Source: Hymenopus coronatus
Lineage: Eukaryota > Arthropoda > Insecta > Mantodea > Hymenopodidae
Direction: 5' to 3'
DNA: 64,000 bases
Assembly (NCBI GenBank): GCA_030762935.1
Contig: CM060900.1
Location: forward strand, 107,350,620 to 107,414,619
In this document: one piece after another, positions 11,481-22,119 of the stretch
How the letters are laid out: the number at the start of each line of letters is the position of its first letter
Numbering within the stretch: position 1 is the first letter of the stretch
Notes under the pieces: model-generated
The model's database searches: none
The model's input: the letters and a program-made list of their open reading frames with translations, nothing else
What the model was told of the DNA's origin: nothing
Translations under genes and position numbers: made by a program

Positions 11481-12009
11481 GGGAAGGTTCTTTGAGAAAG
11501 AGAACGATATTGTCAGTCACTTACTCTTGTGCATATATGTGCAATAGAGGAATAAGTGAAGAGGCAATTTCGTAAAGTACCGAATTGTAGAGAAATGGTT
11601 TCTTCTTCATTGTATGGTGACGGTCACGAGGGGTTTATGATGCATTTTGGGTAAAGAAAGATGCAGTATGGGACACATAGACGCCAAGTTCACGGTCTTT
11701 CTGACCAATTAGAATGCAGCAGCCATGACAGCAAAATTTAGGATATAAGTAGCAGATTGTAGGATGTTAGGCAGTTAGTCATTACAAAGGTCGAGATCAT
11801 GTACGCGTAATCTCTGTTGGACAATCAATCACTTAAGGTCATGTACACGTAATCTCTTTGAGAACACTCGCCGCTCAGTTCAAGGCACATACTCGTTGTC
11901 AGGTTACAGTGTGAAAGTAATTTTTATATGTATTATATGCAAACAAAGTGAGAAGGCAATCAGGTCTATGAGAGAAATAAAGTTATGTCGTTTAAAAGGG
12001 AAGGTTCTT
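11481..12009. mobile_element. 505-bp segment between 12-bp direct repeats
   Basis: GGGAAGGTTCTT occurs at 11481-11492 and again at 11998-12009. The enclosed 505 bp ends in an A-rich TTTAAAA, contains a TATA-like GGATATAAGTAG at about 11735 and an AATAAA at about 11975, and has the repeated word ATGTACRCGTAATCTCT at about 11801 and 11840. This fits a retroposed insert with a target-site duplication, but no family is recognised. Chance or a diverged LTR remain possible. Confidence 0.4.
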
Positions 12010-12095
12010 AGAAATCCTCATAATTAATTAGCTTGTAAAGCAAAGTGTTTGTCTACATATGTCTCAATTCTTGTTAAGAAAATAAATGGCGTGTT

Positions 12096-12358
12096 ATTTA
12101 TGGACGCTCTTTAACTACTGTGGTTCTCAGTGTCCATTCTAAATTGGGTGTGAAAGACCGCTTAATTTTGCACAGTGGCCTCTCTGTCAGGTTTGAGGTT
12201 CTTTTACGTGCCGTAAATCTACGACGCGGGACCCACGGATTTACTTCCCTTCCGAAGGAGTTTTACACCCGAAAATATCTATCGTCCTCCACCGCGTTTG
12301 AACCCGCGACCTTGGGTATACGAAGTTAGCATGGTAACCATTACACCACGAAGGCGAC
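12096..12358 (-). mobile_element. SINE, family SC, full-length
   Basis: On the minus strand the head reads TTCGTGGTGTAATGGTTACC (box A) and GCGGGTTCAAACGCGG (box B), a recognisable tRNA-like promoter. The body contains GCCGTAAATCTACGACGCGG in plus-strand orientation and the 3' end GACGCTCTTTAAC preceded by an AT-rich tail. Other copies are at 31125 and 39462. Confidence 0.88.
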
Positions 12359-12835
12359 AGTTCTAGTCAAGAATAAACGAATAGATGAAAGAGAAAGTGT
12401 GTTATCTATTTTGCAAGACCATTCCTAACTACCCTCCTTGTTATTACCACCCGAGGGAGTCAAGTTTCAAGCAGGCTGAGTTACGCAGGAGGCAGCATCT
12501 GCGGTATTGGATCTTAAAAATCAGGAACGTGGAGAAATCTGCTATGAGACACCCTCAGCGAGAGCATAAAACGTCGCATATTTGTCTCTCGAATGTGTGA
12601 CTATATACCGTCGCATACTTGGCATGCACAACGTGAGGCGTTATACTTGTCTCTTCAACGTGGTGCTATGACCGCTTCAATTTATTGTTTTACGTTTTTC
12701 ATTGATAATGCTCATGGTGCATTAAACACGCAATGACTGTCAAATTAAAGTCAAATTTGTTCGTGCTTAAACACTGCCTTAAAAATAGTGCTAACATGTT
12801 CAAATAAAGTGCTCTCTGACATGATTGACTTTAGT

Positions 12836-12930
12836 ATCACTGCAGCACAGCGTCCACATATATAGAGCAAAACAATTAAGCTAATGTGCACTGCGGTGAA
12901 TTGTTTAAGAGTAAATCATCCGTGATTACA
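12836..12930 (+). repeat. Dispersed repeat, two copies in window
   Basis: CACTGCAGCACAGC, CCACATATATAGAGCAAA and CAATTAAGC in order match the reverse complement of 30705-30790 at most positions. Two copies 18 kb apart in opposite orientation point to an unlisted mobile or repeat family. Confidence 0.65.
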
Positions 12931-13138
12931 ATTTGATGAACAGCAAGCAGCAGTATTCACCACACCTATCGATCGTTTATTTTTATCTCATTCAATGCTC
13001 TCTACGTATGGAGAAGATAAGTAAATCTAGCCACTTAATTGTCAGTACTTAACAGTTGTATTTTTCCTCCATCACTTGAATTGAACACTTTTCTGAACCA
13101 TGATGGGAACTGAGAAAGTCACGCGAGTGACATTTACT

Positions 13139-13275
13139 TAGTATTCGAGATCTTGTATACGAATAAAGACTGATTTCGATTAGTGAAAGCATTAATTAGT
13201 AGTTATAGTATTCGAGAACTTGCACACGAATGAAAGTATCGATTGGTAAATTTATTGGACTACAGAGTATTCGAT
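13139..13275 (+). repeat. Diverged tandem repeat of about 67 bp
   Basis: TAGTATTCGAGATCTTG at 13139 and TAGTATTCGAGAACTTG at 13206 start units that continue with ACGAAT and GATT words. A third, shorter start GAGTATTCGA is at 13265. Confidence 0.55.
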
Positions 13276-13550
13276 TCTGCCCGTCATTACATGAAAACTC
13301 GTTGACCAGTGAGAATAATCGACACACCACTTTTCGCCCCTGTCTCACATACAGTCACTGTATTCTCCAGACACTCGCAGGGCTGCGCTGTAGTCGTCTG
13401 TCATCGGCGTAGTTGACTACTAACAGACATCCAAACATCTGGACGCGTTTCTCTGATGCGCGCTCAAGAATCCCTGCAATCGTATAAAACTGGATCCTTA
13501 GAATCTCTGCCGAAGGCGCATGGGTTAAAAGATGGCACGGCAGTAAAAAA

Positions 13551-14417
13551 AAATCTGATGTGTTACACTCTCATGACTTTCTCTAGCTGCTCTACAAACT
13601 CATTCTTCTTTCTACACAGTGCAGTCGAGATAAACATTAGCAGAATGTTTTTATTATTTAGTTCCTTATACGTAGAAGGGAACTAAGGGAATGCATTAGA
13701 CTAAAGTGATAGTCAAATGTTTTAAACGCTATCGTTATGCGATTATCATTTCAAATCGCTTCTTTGCTTGGCTAGGAGTAGCACAAAAGAAAAACGGATA
13801 CTTCCTGTCTGAGAAAAGTATAAGTACTTCACAAATGAAACCAACAACAAGGAATATCTCAGAAACGGTTACCTCCACAACAAGAACGTAAAGGGCATAA
13901 ATTGTGTGCCTTGACGAGATCTATATTTCTTGTGGAGTAAGTTTTTTTCTATCTCTTACGGCTTAGCAGTTAAGCAAAATTCGTCAAAATTCATCCAGAA
14001 TAAAGAGCTCTTCAGATACTATTCCAAGAAAAGTCAAGATACACAGTTTATTTGAGATGTAATAGTATATATGGGATTTATTGAAAATAGTTAGAGCCAT
14101 TTTTGAGAAAATAAAAATTTCGAAACATTTTTCATGTAAAGGGTAGTTTGGGGGATTTTCTTGAAAATCTTCGTGTCGTATCCTTGGAAGGTACTAAACC
14201 TAAATACCAAGTTTGGTATTTGACGATCTTTTGGTTTTTGAGCTATGTCCATAGCAGTCCACAGACCTACACGGACCTTGTTCTAAAAATGCTTTTTTCG
14301 GACTCAGGGGAGCCCAAAACAAATATTTCCGGTGAAATCGCCAATCGAATTTTTGGGTGGAATACAATACCATCTCTATCCACTATATACATTGAACATG
14401 CGGGTTAGAGAAGGTAA
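13551..14417 (+). mobile_element. Family H element, full-length
   Basis: Begins AATCTGATGTGTTACAC, with CATGACTTTCTCTAGCTG intact, and ends GGTTAGAGAAGGTAA, one base from the terminal 10-mer. The CA tract is almost lost (CAGACCTACACGG at about 14262), so the CA tract is not needed to define the family. Confidence 0.9.
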
Positions 14418-15238
14418 TAATCGGTGACAAACTTTAATACAGTTTGTTTTAGTTAAAAAACAATCAAATCTCCCTTAATACTTCACACTATTGTATAAAA
14501 CCAGGTAATTGAGCCTGGAAGCCATTCATCTACATCTAATCAAATTCTCGCAGTGGTGTTTTAATTAATTTCCGAATTGCTGAATATAGCGGGTTAGTGC
14601 ATTTAGTGTCTGCTTAGTGCCAATAACATGCCATTTTACGCCACTATTCTGCAAATCGACTAATATTCCACCCAGTAGCAAACCATAGACGTTTACTCAT
14701 ATATTTATACACCGCCGAACCTGAAATAAGCACAATGACGTCATTAAGTAACCCACATTACCCGGGAAACTAAATAATATCATAATATAATTATAGCACT
14801 TTGAACACGCCCGTTTATCTGTGGATTTTCAAGAAGTATATTCATTAAATATAGTGGGAAGCTGTTGATTCATATGAAATAGGTAGTAATAATATGAATT
14901 AGCACTAAAGAAGATTGTTTTGAATTCTGTACGGCGTCGCTCGCCCTTCTTCTGCATTCATACGGTAACAATGAACAGTGGAAAAGAGGATAAACTTTTA
15001 CAGCTGCTGTTAGCTTGGCGAATGACAATAATGCTGTATAGTGAAGCATTGCAAAGGCAAGTCGTTGAAAGCAGCAAGCAACGAATTATGACTGTAACAA
15101 ACTAATGCAGCAGAATCCAAATATCTTTGTGAATAACGTGTTTAATATGCAGAATATCCCGGTGTTTCTGATGTGTTGACTTTGCGCGTAAAGCACATTG
15201 CGGAAACCAAAGAAGAAGAATGGTCGTAAGCCAGAATT
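14418..15238. other. Unannotated AT-rich stretch
   Basis: Nothing recognised. A 61-codon open frame at 14920-15105 has no known domain. Confidence 0.5.
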
Positions 15239-15882
15239 ATAAAAATCTGATTATTGTTAGTAAGCTTATTCTTCTATCTATATAATGCTAAAACACTAGC
15301 AGAAACGGTCTTATTACTTAGATCCTTTATAAGTAGAAGGGAAATAATGGAATACACTAGGCTAAATCAACAGTCAAATGTAAAATATGGTTGTTATGGG
15401 ATTGAAATCCATTTCTTTGCGTGGCCAAGCGTTGACAAGTTCCCGTCTAAGTATTTTAAAACTAAAATCAATAACAATGAATATCACGGAAACGGCTAAC
15501 TCCACGAAAAAAATGTTCATGACACAAATTGTGTGTTTTATCGTGATCTACATTTTTTGTGTAGTAAGGTTTTGTCTAAAATTTACGGTTTACCAGTTAT
15601 GCAAAATTGAATAAAATCATGCAGAATAAAGAGGTCTTTAGAGGCTATTCCCAGAAAATTCAAGACATACATTTTGGTATTTAACGGTCTTTTCGTTTTT
15701 GAGCTACGCTGTCCTCAGACACGCACACACACATACGGACCTTTTTCCAAAAATGCTTTTTTATTGGATTCAAGGGGATCCAAAGCATGTATTTCCGCTG
15801 AAATCTCGGTATAGAATTTTTGGGTGTAATGCAATACCTTCTCTATACACTATATACATAGTACATGTAGAGAAAGTAAAAA
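15239..15882 (+). mobile_element. Family H element, internally deleted
   Basis: Starts AAAAATCTGATTATTG, lacking the subterminal motif. It ends in a perfect GTACATGTAGAGAAAGTAAAA terminus. The segment around the AAAATCGTTAGAGCC and GGGTAGTTTGG blocks is deleted at about 15670. Confidence 0.87.
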
Positions 15883-15887
15883 GAAGA

Positions 15888-17025
15888 TGACTATAGGCTG
15901 ACCGATCCTTCTAGACAAATGATCTTTAGCGAAGGTACAGTGAGCTAGCCCAAGAGGTCTAGAACGACAGAGGGGTTCATCCTATCCTTTCTCTGCTATA
16001 CGGGATCGTAGTTCCAATAACTCTTTTAATCGCGCTATATGTTGGAGTATCGTATTTTGATGTATTGCCTTCTGATCCAATGAAGGTTGCTAAAATCGAA
16101 TGTTCCTTCTGTAATTTGTATCGACTTGAAATGATTCTTGGTTGCCACATCCTGGACTCAAAATAACGATCTGCGTTCAACCACCGATCATTTTTATAAC
16201 AAAAAGTAAGATCGCAAATGCACCCCAATCGCTAAATTCCATGCGTTCCATAAGATATGTGGTGGACGTTTTGGAAACATTTTCCTAAAAATCTCCTCTT
16301 TATAGGAGGTTTTCCATCAAAACTACTCTTATTTTGTACCGATTTTAAATCTTCTGAGCATGTATGCTAAACTCGTGTGTAAGGTTTCAACTTCCTACAG
16401 TAGTAGTTTGCCAGGAGTCTCTCCTCCAAACTACTTATCCTGCCGATTTCAAAATCATAAATATATCGGTAAATGTTATTCAAATTCTATATTAAAATCT
16501 ACTTTGTACTTAAAGTGATTGATGAATTATTTCATGCGTACATACAGACAAACGAAAACAAAGAGGTGTTTTTTTTTTCAATGTTCAAAGCTAATTTTGT
16601 CAAAGGACAATTTTAAATGTTTTAATTACATAAAACTGATTTTATTTCCAGATACAATGTGCTCATTCACGATGTCTATTCATATAAATTTGCGTAGGAA
16701 GGGAGAACTCGTATAGGTTGTGAATGTGAGAAATAAGCATAAATAGCCCTCAAAGGCCTGGTTCATTTCCATAGAGCATTTATTGAAAGAGCGAAATAAT
16801 CGAACATGTATGAATGACCCCGATCTTTACTGGATTTGTTTACATAGCACTGTGTGGCGAGGGTTACATGAACTACGAATCCGTGACGTCACAGACTACC
16901 GTTTCCTCGAAATGAACCTCTCTGTTCTAGTCCTCTTGAGCTAGCCTACAGGTCAGCAAATAGCTTGTTACAGTAACAAACAGCTCTGCTTCCTTATGAT
17001 TATGTTTCGAGAACACACAGCGTAC
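15888..17025 (+). repeat. Dispersed repeat split by the hAT MITE
   Basis: The left part (15888-15950) and right part (16939-17025) together match the reverse complement of 39690-39845. Shared words are CCTTCTAGAC, TACAGTGAGCTAGCC and CTTCCTTATGATTA.GTTTC. The 988 bp between are absent from the other copy. Confidence 0.8.
15951..16938. mobile_element. Non-autonomous hAT-type transposon (MITE), 988 bp
   Basis: Ends are inverted repeats. The left reads CAAGAGGTCTAGAACGACAG and the reverse complement of the right reads CAAGAGGACTAGAACAGAGA, both continuing into GGTTCAT with small gaps. It is flanked by an exact 8-bp duplication AGCTAGCC at 15943-15950 and 16939-16946. Eight-base duplications are characteristic of the hAT superfamily. 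The interior has one 83-codon minus-strand frame (15977-16228) with no recognised domain and no transposase. An unoccupied version of the insertion site exists at 39780-39787. Confidence 0.85.
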
Positions 17026-17356
17026 ATATGACTTCAAAGTGTTATGTGTTATTGGTTTATGACATCGTCAGTGTTTCAACGAGAGCTGCATAGTTACCAA
17101 CGTGACAGTGTCAAACTATTCATAGTCAAAGTTGTGAAAATTATTTAATTGGGCTGTAGTACACATTAATTGCAAATTTACCTCCTAACGCTATTCTAAT
17201 AATCGGCAGCGTTTCCTATCATAATACACAATTACACAAACCATTAACATCAAATTCTTTAAAAACAGATTTGCAGCCCTGGCTGCAAAACCACAACATT
17301 CCCTTTGATGAGCACAGCACGAAGAGACAATTGTATATGTAGTTTGAACCAAGAAC
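17026..17356. other. Unannotated, small palindrome
   Basis: TTTGCAGCC and its reverse complement GGCTGCAAA are separated by two bases at about 17268-17287. Otherwise nothing recognised. Confidence 0.5.
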
Positions 17357-17725
17357 CATTTTCTAAAAATGCTTTTTTGGACTCAAGGGACACCAAAGCA
17401 TATATTTCGGTGAAAACTCAACATCGAATTTTTGGTTGGATTACAATACCTTCTCTGTCTGCTTCACATTCAAAAGGTCGTGAGTTCGAATCTCACTTAG
17501 GGTGAGTTACCCGGATAAGGTTTTTTTCGGGTTTTTCCCTTATCCTGAGAAGAGGAAAGTCGAGTAACTTTAAGCTCCATGGACCCCGAGATCATTTGAG
17601 CATCATTTCACCAATTTCATTCATCGTCCGATATGACCAAACCAGGTTAAAGGACGTTAAACTAAAAAAAAAAAAAAAATACCTTCTCTATGTACTATGT
17701 GTTTACTACTGTAAAGAAAATAACA
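17357..17725 (+). mobile_element. Family H 3' fragment split by an SD SINE
   Basis: Left piece 17357-17456 carries TTTCTAAAAATGCTTTTTT, TTTCGGTGAAAACTC and the GAATTTTTGGTTGGA block. The right piece 17678-17725 finishes with TAAAGAAAATAAC. The two join exactly across AATACCTTCTCT, which is duplicated at both borders of the SINE. Confidence 0.88.
17457..17677 (+). mobile_element. SINE, family SD, with 12-bp target duplication
   Basis: A head-truncated copy: box B is GAGTTCGAATCTC, then GGTGAGTTACCCGGATAAGG, CATGGACCCCGAGATCATT, CGTCCGATATGACC and a 3' AGGACGTTAA followed by poly-A. AATACCTTCTCT is repeated at 17445-17456 and 17678-17689, an exact 12-bp target-site duplication. Confidence 0.92.
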
Positions 17726-18257
17726 TATATTTCAAAAACAAATAGTGTGCCTACGGCAATGAGATACGTATCAGAATAAAAGCTATTTAACTTCTATAAG
17801 AATGCATAAAAAAACTACAAAATGTCAGTTCTTGTCAGTTTCGCACCTCGACCCAACGGGGTTCTTGTGTATACTACTCCCAGGAGTGAAAATGAAATGT
17901 AAGAAGCGCAGGAGGCTAGCAGGCAGGACGACAGAAGCACGTGAGGTCCCTAACTAATCCAAGCTTAATGATCTGGGCACATCCATAGGCTACTCAAGAA
18001 AGGCTTCCCTCTGGCCGAACCGAGAAGAACTCTACCCATTTGAGGCGGTTTAGAGAAGCTGCCATCTGCAGGGCTAGAAGATCTTTCCTAGAAGCAAGCA
18101 TCTGCGCCATCTGTCTGATTTGACCAACATTAACCAGCCTCTTAAACCTACATGAACATGAAAGGGAGAGTAAAATGATAGGAAATTAGGGAAAAGAAAT
18201 TTGTGTTAAAAGAGAAACCTTCCCAGCTTTCACCTCACTAATCAGGTAAAATCATGA
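17726..18257. other. Unannotated stretch
   Basis: Locally GC-richer around 17860-18120 (AGAACTCTACCCATTTGAGG and neighbours), but no frame or family recognised. Confidence 0.45.
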
Positions 18258-18430
18258 AACCCCATGGTCAGAGGACCACTCGCCTCTCACCAAGGTGCAG
18301 GGGCGAGTTTTCTTCGGGTTCTTCAGTTTCCCCCGCCATCGTATTCCACCGGTGCTGCATCTTTATTCCACGTATCAATGTCATCGCCTGCGGTGGCATA
18401 GTAGTAAGAGTGGGCGTTAAAAAACTTACA
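18258..18430 (+). mobile_element. SINE, family SA, internal deletion
   Basis: The head CCATGGTCAGAGGACCACTCG is joined after CTCACCAAGG to GCAGGGGCGAGTTTTC, so the B-box region (about 60 bp) is missing. The 3' half is intact up to GTGGGCGTTAAAAAA. Confidence 0.85.
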
Positions 18431-18956
18431 AAATGGTCATAGTGGCCGCCTCCAGGAAACGAACTTAGGGCCTCCCGAATGCGATCTTTACACGTTACCG
18501 CGGACCATTATGTCCCTCATGAAATCATATCCATAGGTTTAGTAAAATTTAGTGGTGGTATATTTTGCGTGATATTCTAAATTATGTGTATCCGTGAACA
18601 CACTGTAGATTACTTCAAGAAATGCTATCAATATGGAACTTACGAATACGAATCATTAACAATGAATTGCTCATAAAGGCCAATTCGCAAGACACAAAAC
18701 AAAAGGGATCTTCAAGATTGTCCTATTGGGAAAAGTAGTGTAATTGCAAACAAAGGGCGAACTAAAAGCGATTCGTGAACCTGATACATCTAGAGCCGGA
18801 AGAAAGAGAATTTTACTTCAGCGGAAAATCTCAGTAAAAGGAGAAAGGGAAAGCTTAAAAATTCCGGGCCAGAAAGTAAAAGGAGATAGGTAAATAACTA
18901 AGGAATGAACTAAAGTGCTAGAGAGGGAAAATAAGAAGCGCTTTTATTAAAATAAC
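18431..18956. other. Unannotated stretch
   Basis: No repeat or coding relic recognised. A possible tRNA-like word GAACTTAGGGCCTCCCGAA near 18461 is too weak to call. Confidence 0.45.
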
Positions 18957-19418
18957 AGAAAAAATTTAATGTATTCTATTCACATGACTTTCTCTCCATT
19001 TCTGTAACAAATTATTGCTTATAAGCTTATTCTTCTCTCTACTTCGTGCTAATCGAGATAAACATTAGCAAAAATTGCCTTATTACTTGCTTGCTTGTAG
19101 GTAGAAGAGAAATAGGAGAATACACTAGGTTAAAACGATAGTAAAATGTGGTTGAAATACGTTTCTATACATGGCCAGGAGTTTACAAATTGCCATGTGA
19201 GAAAAGTTTATATATTTTCAGTCTGAAACAAATAGCAAGGAATATCTCAGAAATGGTCAATACCACGAAAAAAGCGTATATAACATAAATTGTGTCCTTT
19301 AATGTGATCTACATTTTTGTGTGGTAAGATTTGTCCATCTTTTACCCTTTACCAGCTACGCACAATTCAGCAAAATGTATTCAGAATAAACAGGTCTTCA
19401 TAGGCTATTTCCAGAAAA

Positions 19419-19463
<45 letters not shown>

Positions 19464-19797
19464 ATTTGCCATATAAATAGCCATATAAATATGTGGTATT
19501 TTAATCAAAGACGTTTCAGACATTTTTGAGAAAATTAAAATTTTCTATTTTTTTCCATATAAACGGTAGTTTGGGATGGGGGAATTTTTCTCCAAATCTT
19601 CGTGCCACATCCCTGCAAGGTACTAAACTTAACTTTTCGTTTTTGAGTTATTGTGTTCACAGACACATGGACACACACGGACCTTTTCCTAAAAATGCCT
19701 TTTGTTATACAGGGGACCCTAAACTGGGTATTTCCGGTGAAATTTCGGTATAGAATTTTCGGGTGTAATACATATAGTACGTGTAGGAAAAGTAAAA
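18957..19797 (+). mobile_element. Family H element, full-length
   Basis: Starts AATTTAATGTATTC, with CATGACTTTCTCTCC, and ends GTGTAGGAAAAGTAAAAAA. A pure AT run at 19423-19460 has expanded where other copies read AGATATACATTTTATTTG. Confidence 0.88.
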
Positions 19798-20277
19798 AAG
19801 GAACAAAGATATGAATCGGAAAATGAGGGTCTGTATTTTCCAGATAAGTTGCGGCTGTCATTGAGTTCTCACTGAAATGTGTGATCGGAATATGTTTGTG
19901 AAACCCTGCTATTAATTAATACGTCAATATTTTTTCAATCAGCGAGCGTAACGCAATATTGTGATATTTACTAAACTTTTGCTTCGACCGTTTGGTTTTA
20001 ATTAAATTAATAGTGGCTTGTACTGGGTAAAAACAAGAGACGTACGTATATGATGTAAAATCCTGGCGAATCCTATTGGAAACGTAATAGATCTATGTCC
20101 ACCATATCTACCTTGCGGTTGTGTGGCATAGGTTCTCTTGCTCTCTGCCACGACTACAGTACCTTTAGAAGTTTATCAGCAGATCAATTTCAATGTTAAC
20201 TTTTCTATTCTGTAAATGTTTATACATATGAATAGCGGATTAAACAGGGTTACGGAAGTAAAACAAGAAAAAACGAG
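19798..20277. other. Unannotated AT-rich stretch
   Basis: Nothing recognised. Confidence 0.5.
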
Positions 20278-20545
20278 ACTGCCTCTGTGGTCGAGTGGTG
20301 AAAGATATTAATTCTCCCTCGGAGGTCCCGGGTTCGATTCCCGGCTGATGTGGGGAATTTTATTTTAACCAGAATTATTCCCTATCCCCACAGAATCTGG
20401 AAGTATGTATGTGCAAGTGAGTATGTGTGTATGAGGAAAATAAACGATTTAAACCCAACGTAAAGATCCTACAAACAATTGTTTAGAATGCAAAGCCCCC
20501 GATATGACCACATATGAGCCTGTATACATGAAAACAAAAAATAGT
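20278..20545 (+). mobile_element. SINE, family SE, full-length
   Basis: The tRNA-like head has a clear box A (TGGTCGAGTGG) and a perfect box B (GGTTCGATTCC). The body runs through GGGGAATTTTATTTTAACC and CCCTATCCCCACA to CCCGATATGACCACATATG. The 5' GCCTCTG does not pair with the 3' side of the head, so this is not a functional tRNA gene. Confidence 0.9.
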
Positions 20546-20548
20546 CGT

Positions 20549-21328
20549 AGGTTTCTCTTTTTACTTATTCTTCCAATTACTGTGTACATACCGAAAATAT
20601 ATATTTCTTAGACCCTGAATTAAAAATAACATTTTTGAAAAAAACTAGCTGTCAGTTGAATACCAAACTTTGTATTTAAGTCTATCTTCAAAGGATGAGA
20701 CACACCTTTTTTTTTTTTTTTTTCAGAAATCCCCCACTGCTAACTGCTCTTGCTTGGAAGATTTTTCGAAATCTTCGGTTTTCTCAAAAATATCTCTAGC
20801 GATTTTGATTAGAATACCGTATGGAAATGCATATCCTGAATTTCTTGAGAATAGCTTCTGAACTCCTTTTCATTCTGGATTACTTTTATATAACTTGTAA
20901 ATCGTAAGAGGTAGACAAAAGCTTACCACAGATAAAAATGTAGATCTCATTAAAACACAAAATTTGTGACGTAAAGTTAAACCATTTCCACGATATTCCT
21001 TGTTATTTGTTTCAATTTTGCAATATTTATGCTTTCCTCAAACAAGAAGTTGTCATTCGTTTTGTATCACCTTTTTCACTTCTGGCCATGCAGAGAGAAC
21101 AAAATTCAACTATATCACATAGTAACCAGCTCTGAAAAGATTTAACCATGTCTTTAGCCTAGTGTGTAGCCTTATTTCCCTTCTATTTACAAAGAAACAA
21201 GTAATAATGCAATTTCTGTTAATGTTTGTTTCAATTAGCATGGTGCAGATAAAAGAATAATATTTTGTAAGAATACTTTGTTTGCATAACAGTGGAAAAA
21301 GTCATGAATTGAACACATCAGTTTTTTC
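20549..21328 (-). mobile_element. Family H element, nearly full-length, reverse
   Basis: All internal blocks are present in reverse. On the minus strand the 5' end reads AACTGATGTGTTCAATTCATG. The CA tract has been replaced by a poly-T run at 20708-20726 (CACACC then T's), and the 3' terminus is decayed. It abuts the SE SINE. Confidence 0.84.
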
Positions 21329-21446
21329 TTCTTTCCTTCCCTAAAACACATCCAACCCCTTGAGCATCCGTTGCTTTACTTTCGTTATCTATCTACCACC
21401 AATTTTACTAAAATATATTCGGCAAAACGTATGGAGCTATCACATG

Positions 21447-21660
21447 GAACTTTTTTTTTCATAGTGTATAACGCCTGCTTTTACTACCAAGGCACCGCAG
21501 GCGATAACACTGGTGATACATGGAATGAAGATGGAGCACCGGTGGAATGCGATGGCGGGGGAAACCGGAGAACCTGGAGAAAACCCGCCCCTGCGCTGCT
21601 TTGTCCATCACAAATCTCACATGTCGTCGCTTGGGATCATATGGAACGAAGGCTCTTTTT
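21447..21660 (-). mobile_element. SINE, family SA, head lost
   Basis: Begins after a poly-T at 21449 (the SINE tail on the minus strand) with GTGTATAACGCCTGC. It continues through GCACCGGTGGAATGCGATGG to CACAAATCTCACATG. The tRNA-like head beyond 21640 is unrecognisable. Confidence 0.85.
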
Positions 21661-22119
21661 GAGCACCGCATACACCTGACCGTAAGTCAACACCTCTTCG
21701 ATTCTAGGTTTTCGGAGAGGAGTTAACCTCAGGACGGAGTAAGGTGGAGACATTTATTTTGGCGTTTGTATCAAGAGTCACTAAAAAGAGTACAAAAGTT
21801 AAAGGCATACGAACACTGGTCAATACTCGCGCAGAACGCTATTGTGAAGCGTAGCAGGCGTGTACCGGCAGTAACTCCGTTCATCAGAACACATTAAATA
21901 TCCTTGCCTTGCCTTGATGGCGTTAATCCATGACGCGTGTTACCTCAATTGGAAGGCAAGCAGTTTTACTGGATATTTAAATATAGGTACATCCCTTTTT
22001 GTGTGGATGTAACTGCTTCACTACAAATCGTACACTACTTATACCACAAGCTTCAACAGTGAATTTATGGATTTTTCAAAAATTTACATCCTATCCACAT
22101 TTCGCATTGGAGAGTTTTT
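21661..22119. other. Unannotated, with a long-armed hairpin
   Basis: TTAAATATCC near 21894 and GGATATTTAA near 21971 are exact reverse complements about 67 bp apart, and CTTGCC/GGCAAG pair further in. No gene recognised. Confidence 0.5.

Larger units (their letters stand above)
12359..13550. other. Unannotated stretch with two small repeats
   Basis: No gene seen. It holds a dispersed repeat at 12836-12930 and a diverged tandem repeat at 13139-13275, both listed separately. Confidence 0.5.

Noticed and set aside
20278..20352. Possible functional tRNA gene
   Set aside because: A and B boxes are fine, but the acceptor arms do not pair and a second copy with the same body exists at 8540, so it is a SINE head.
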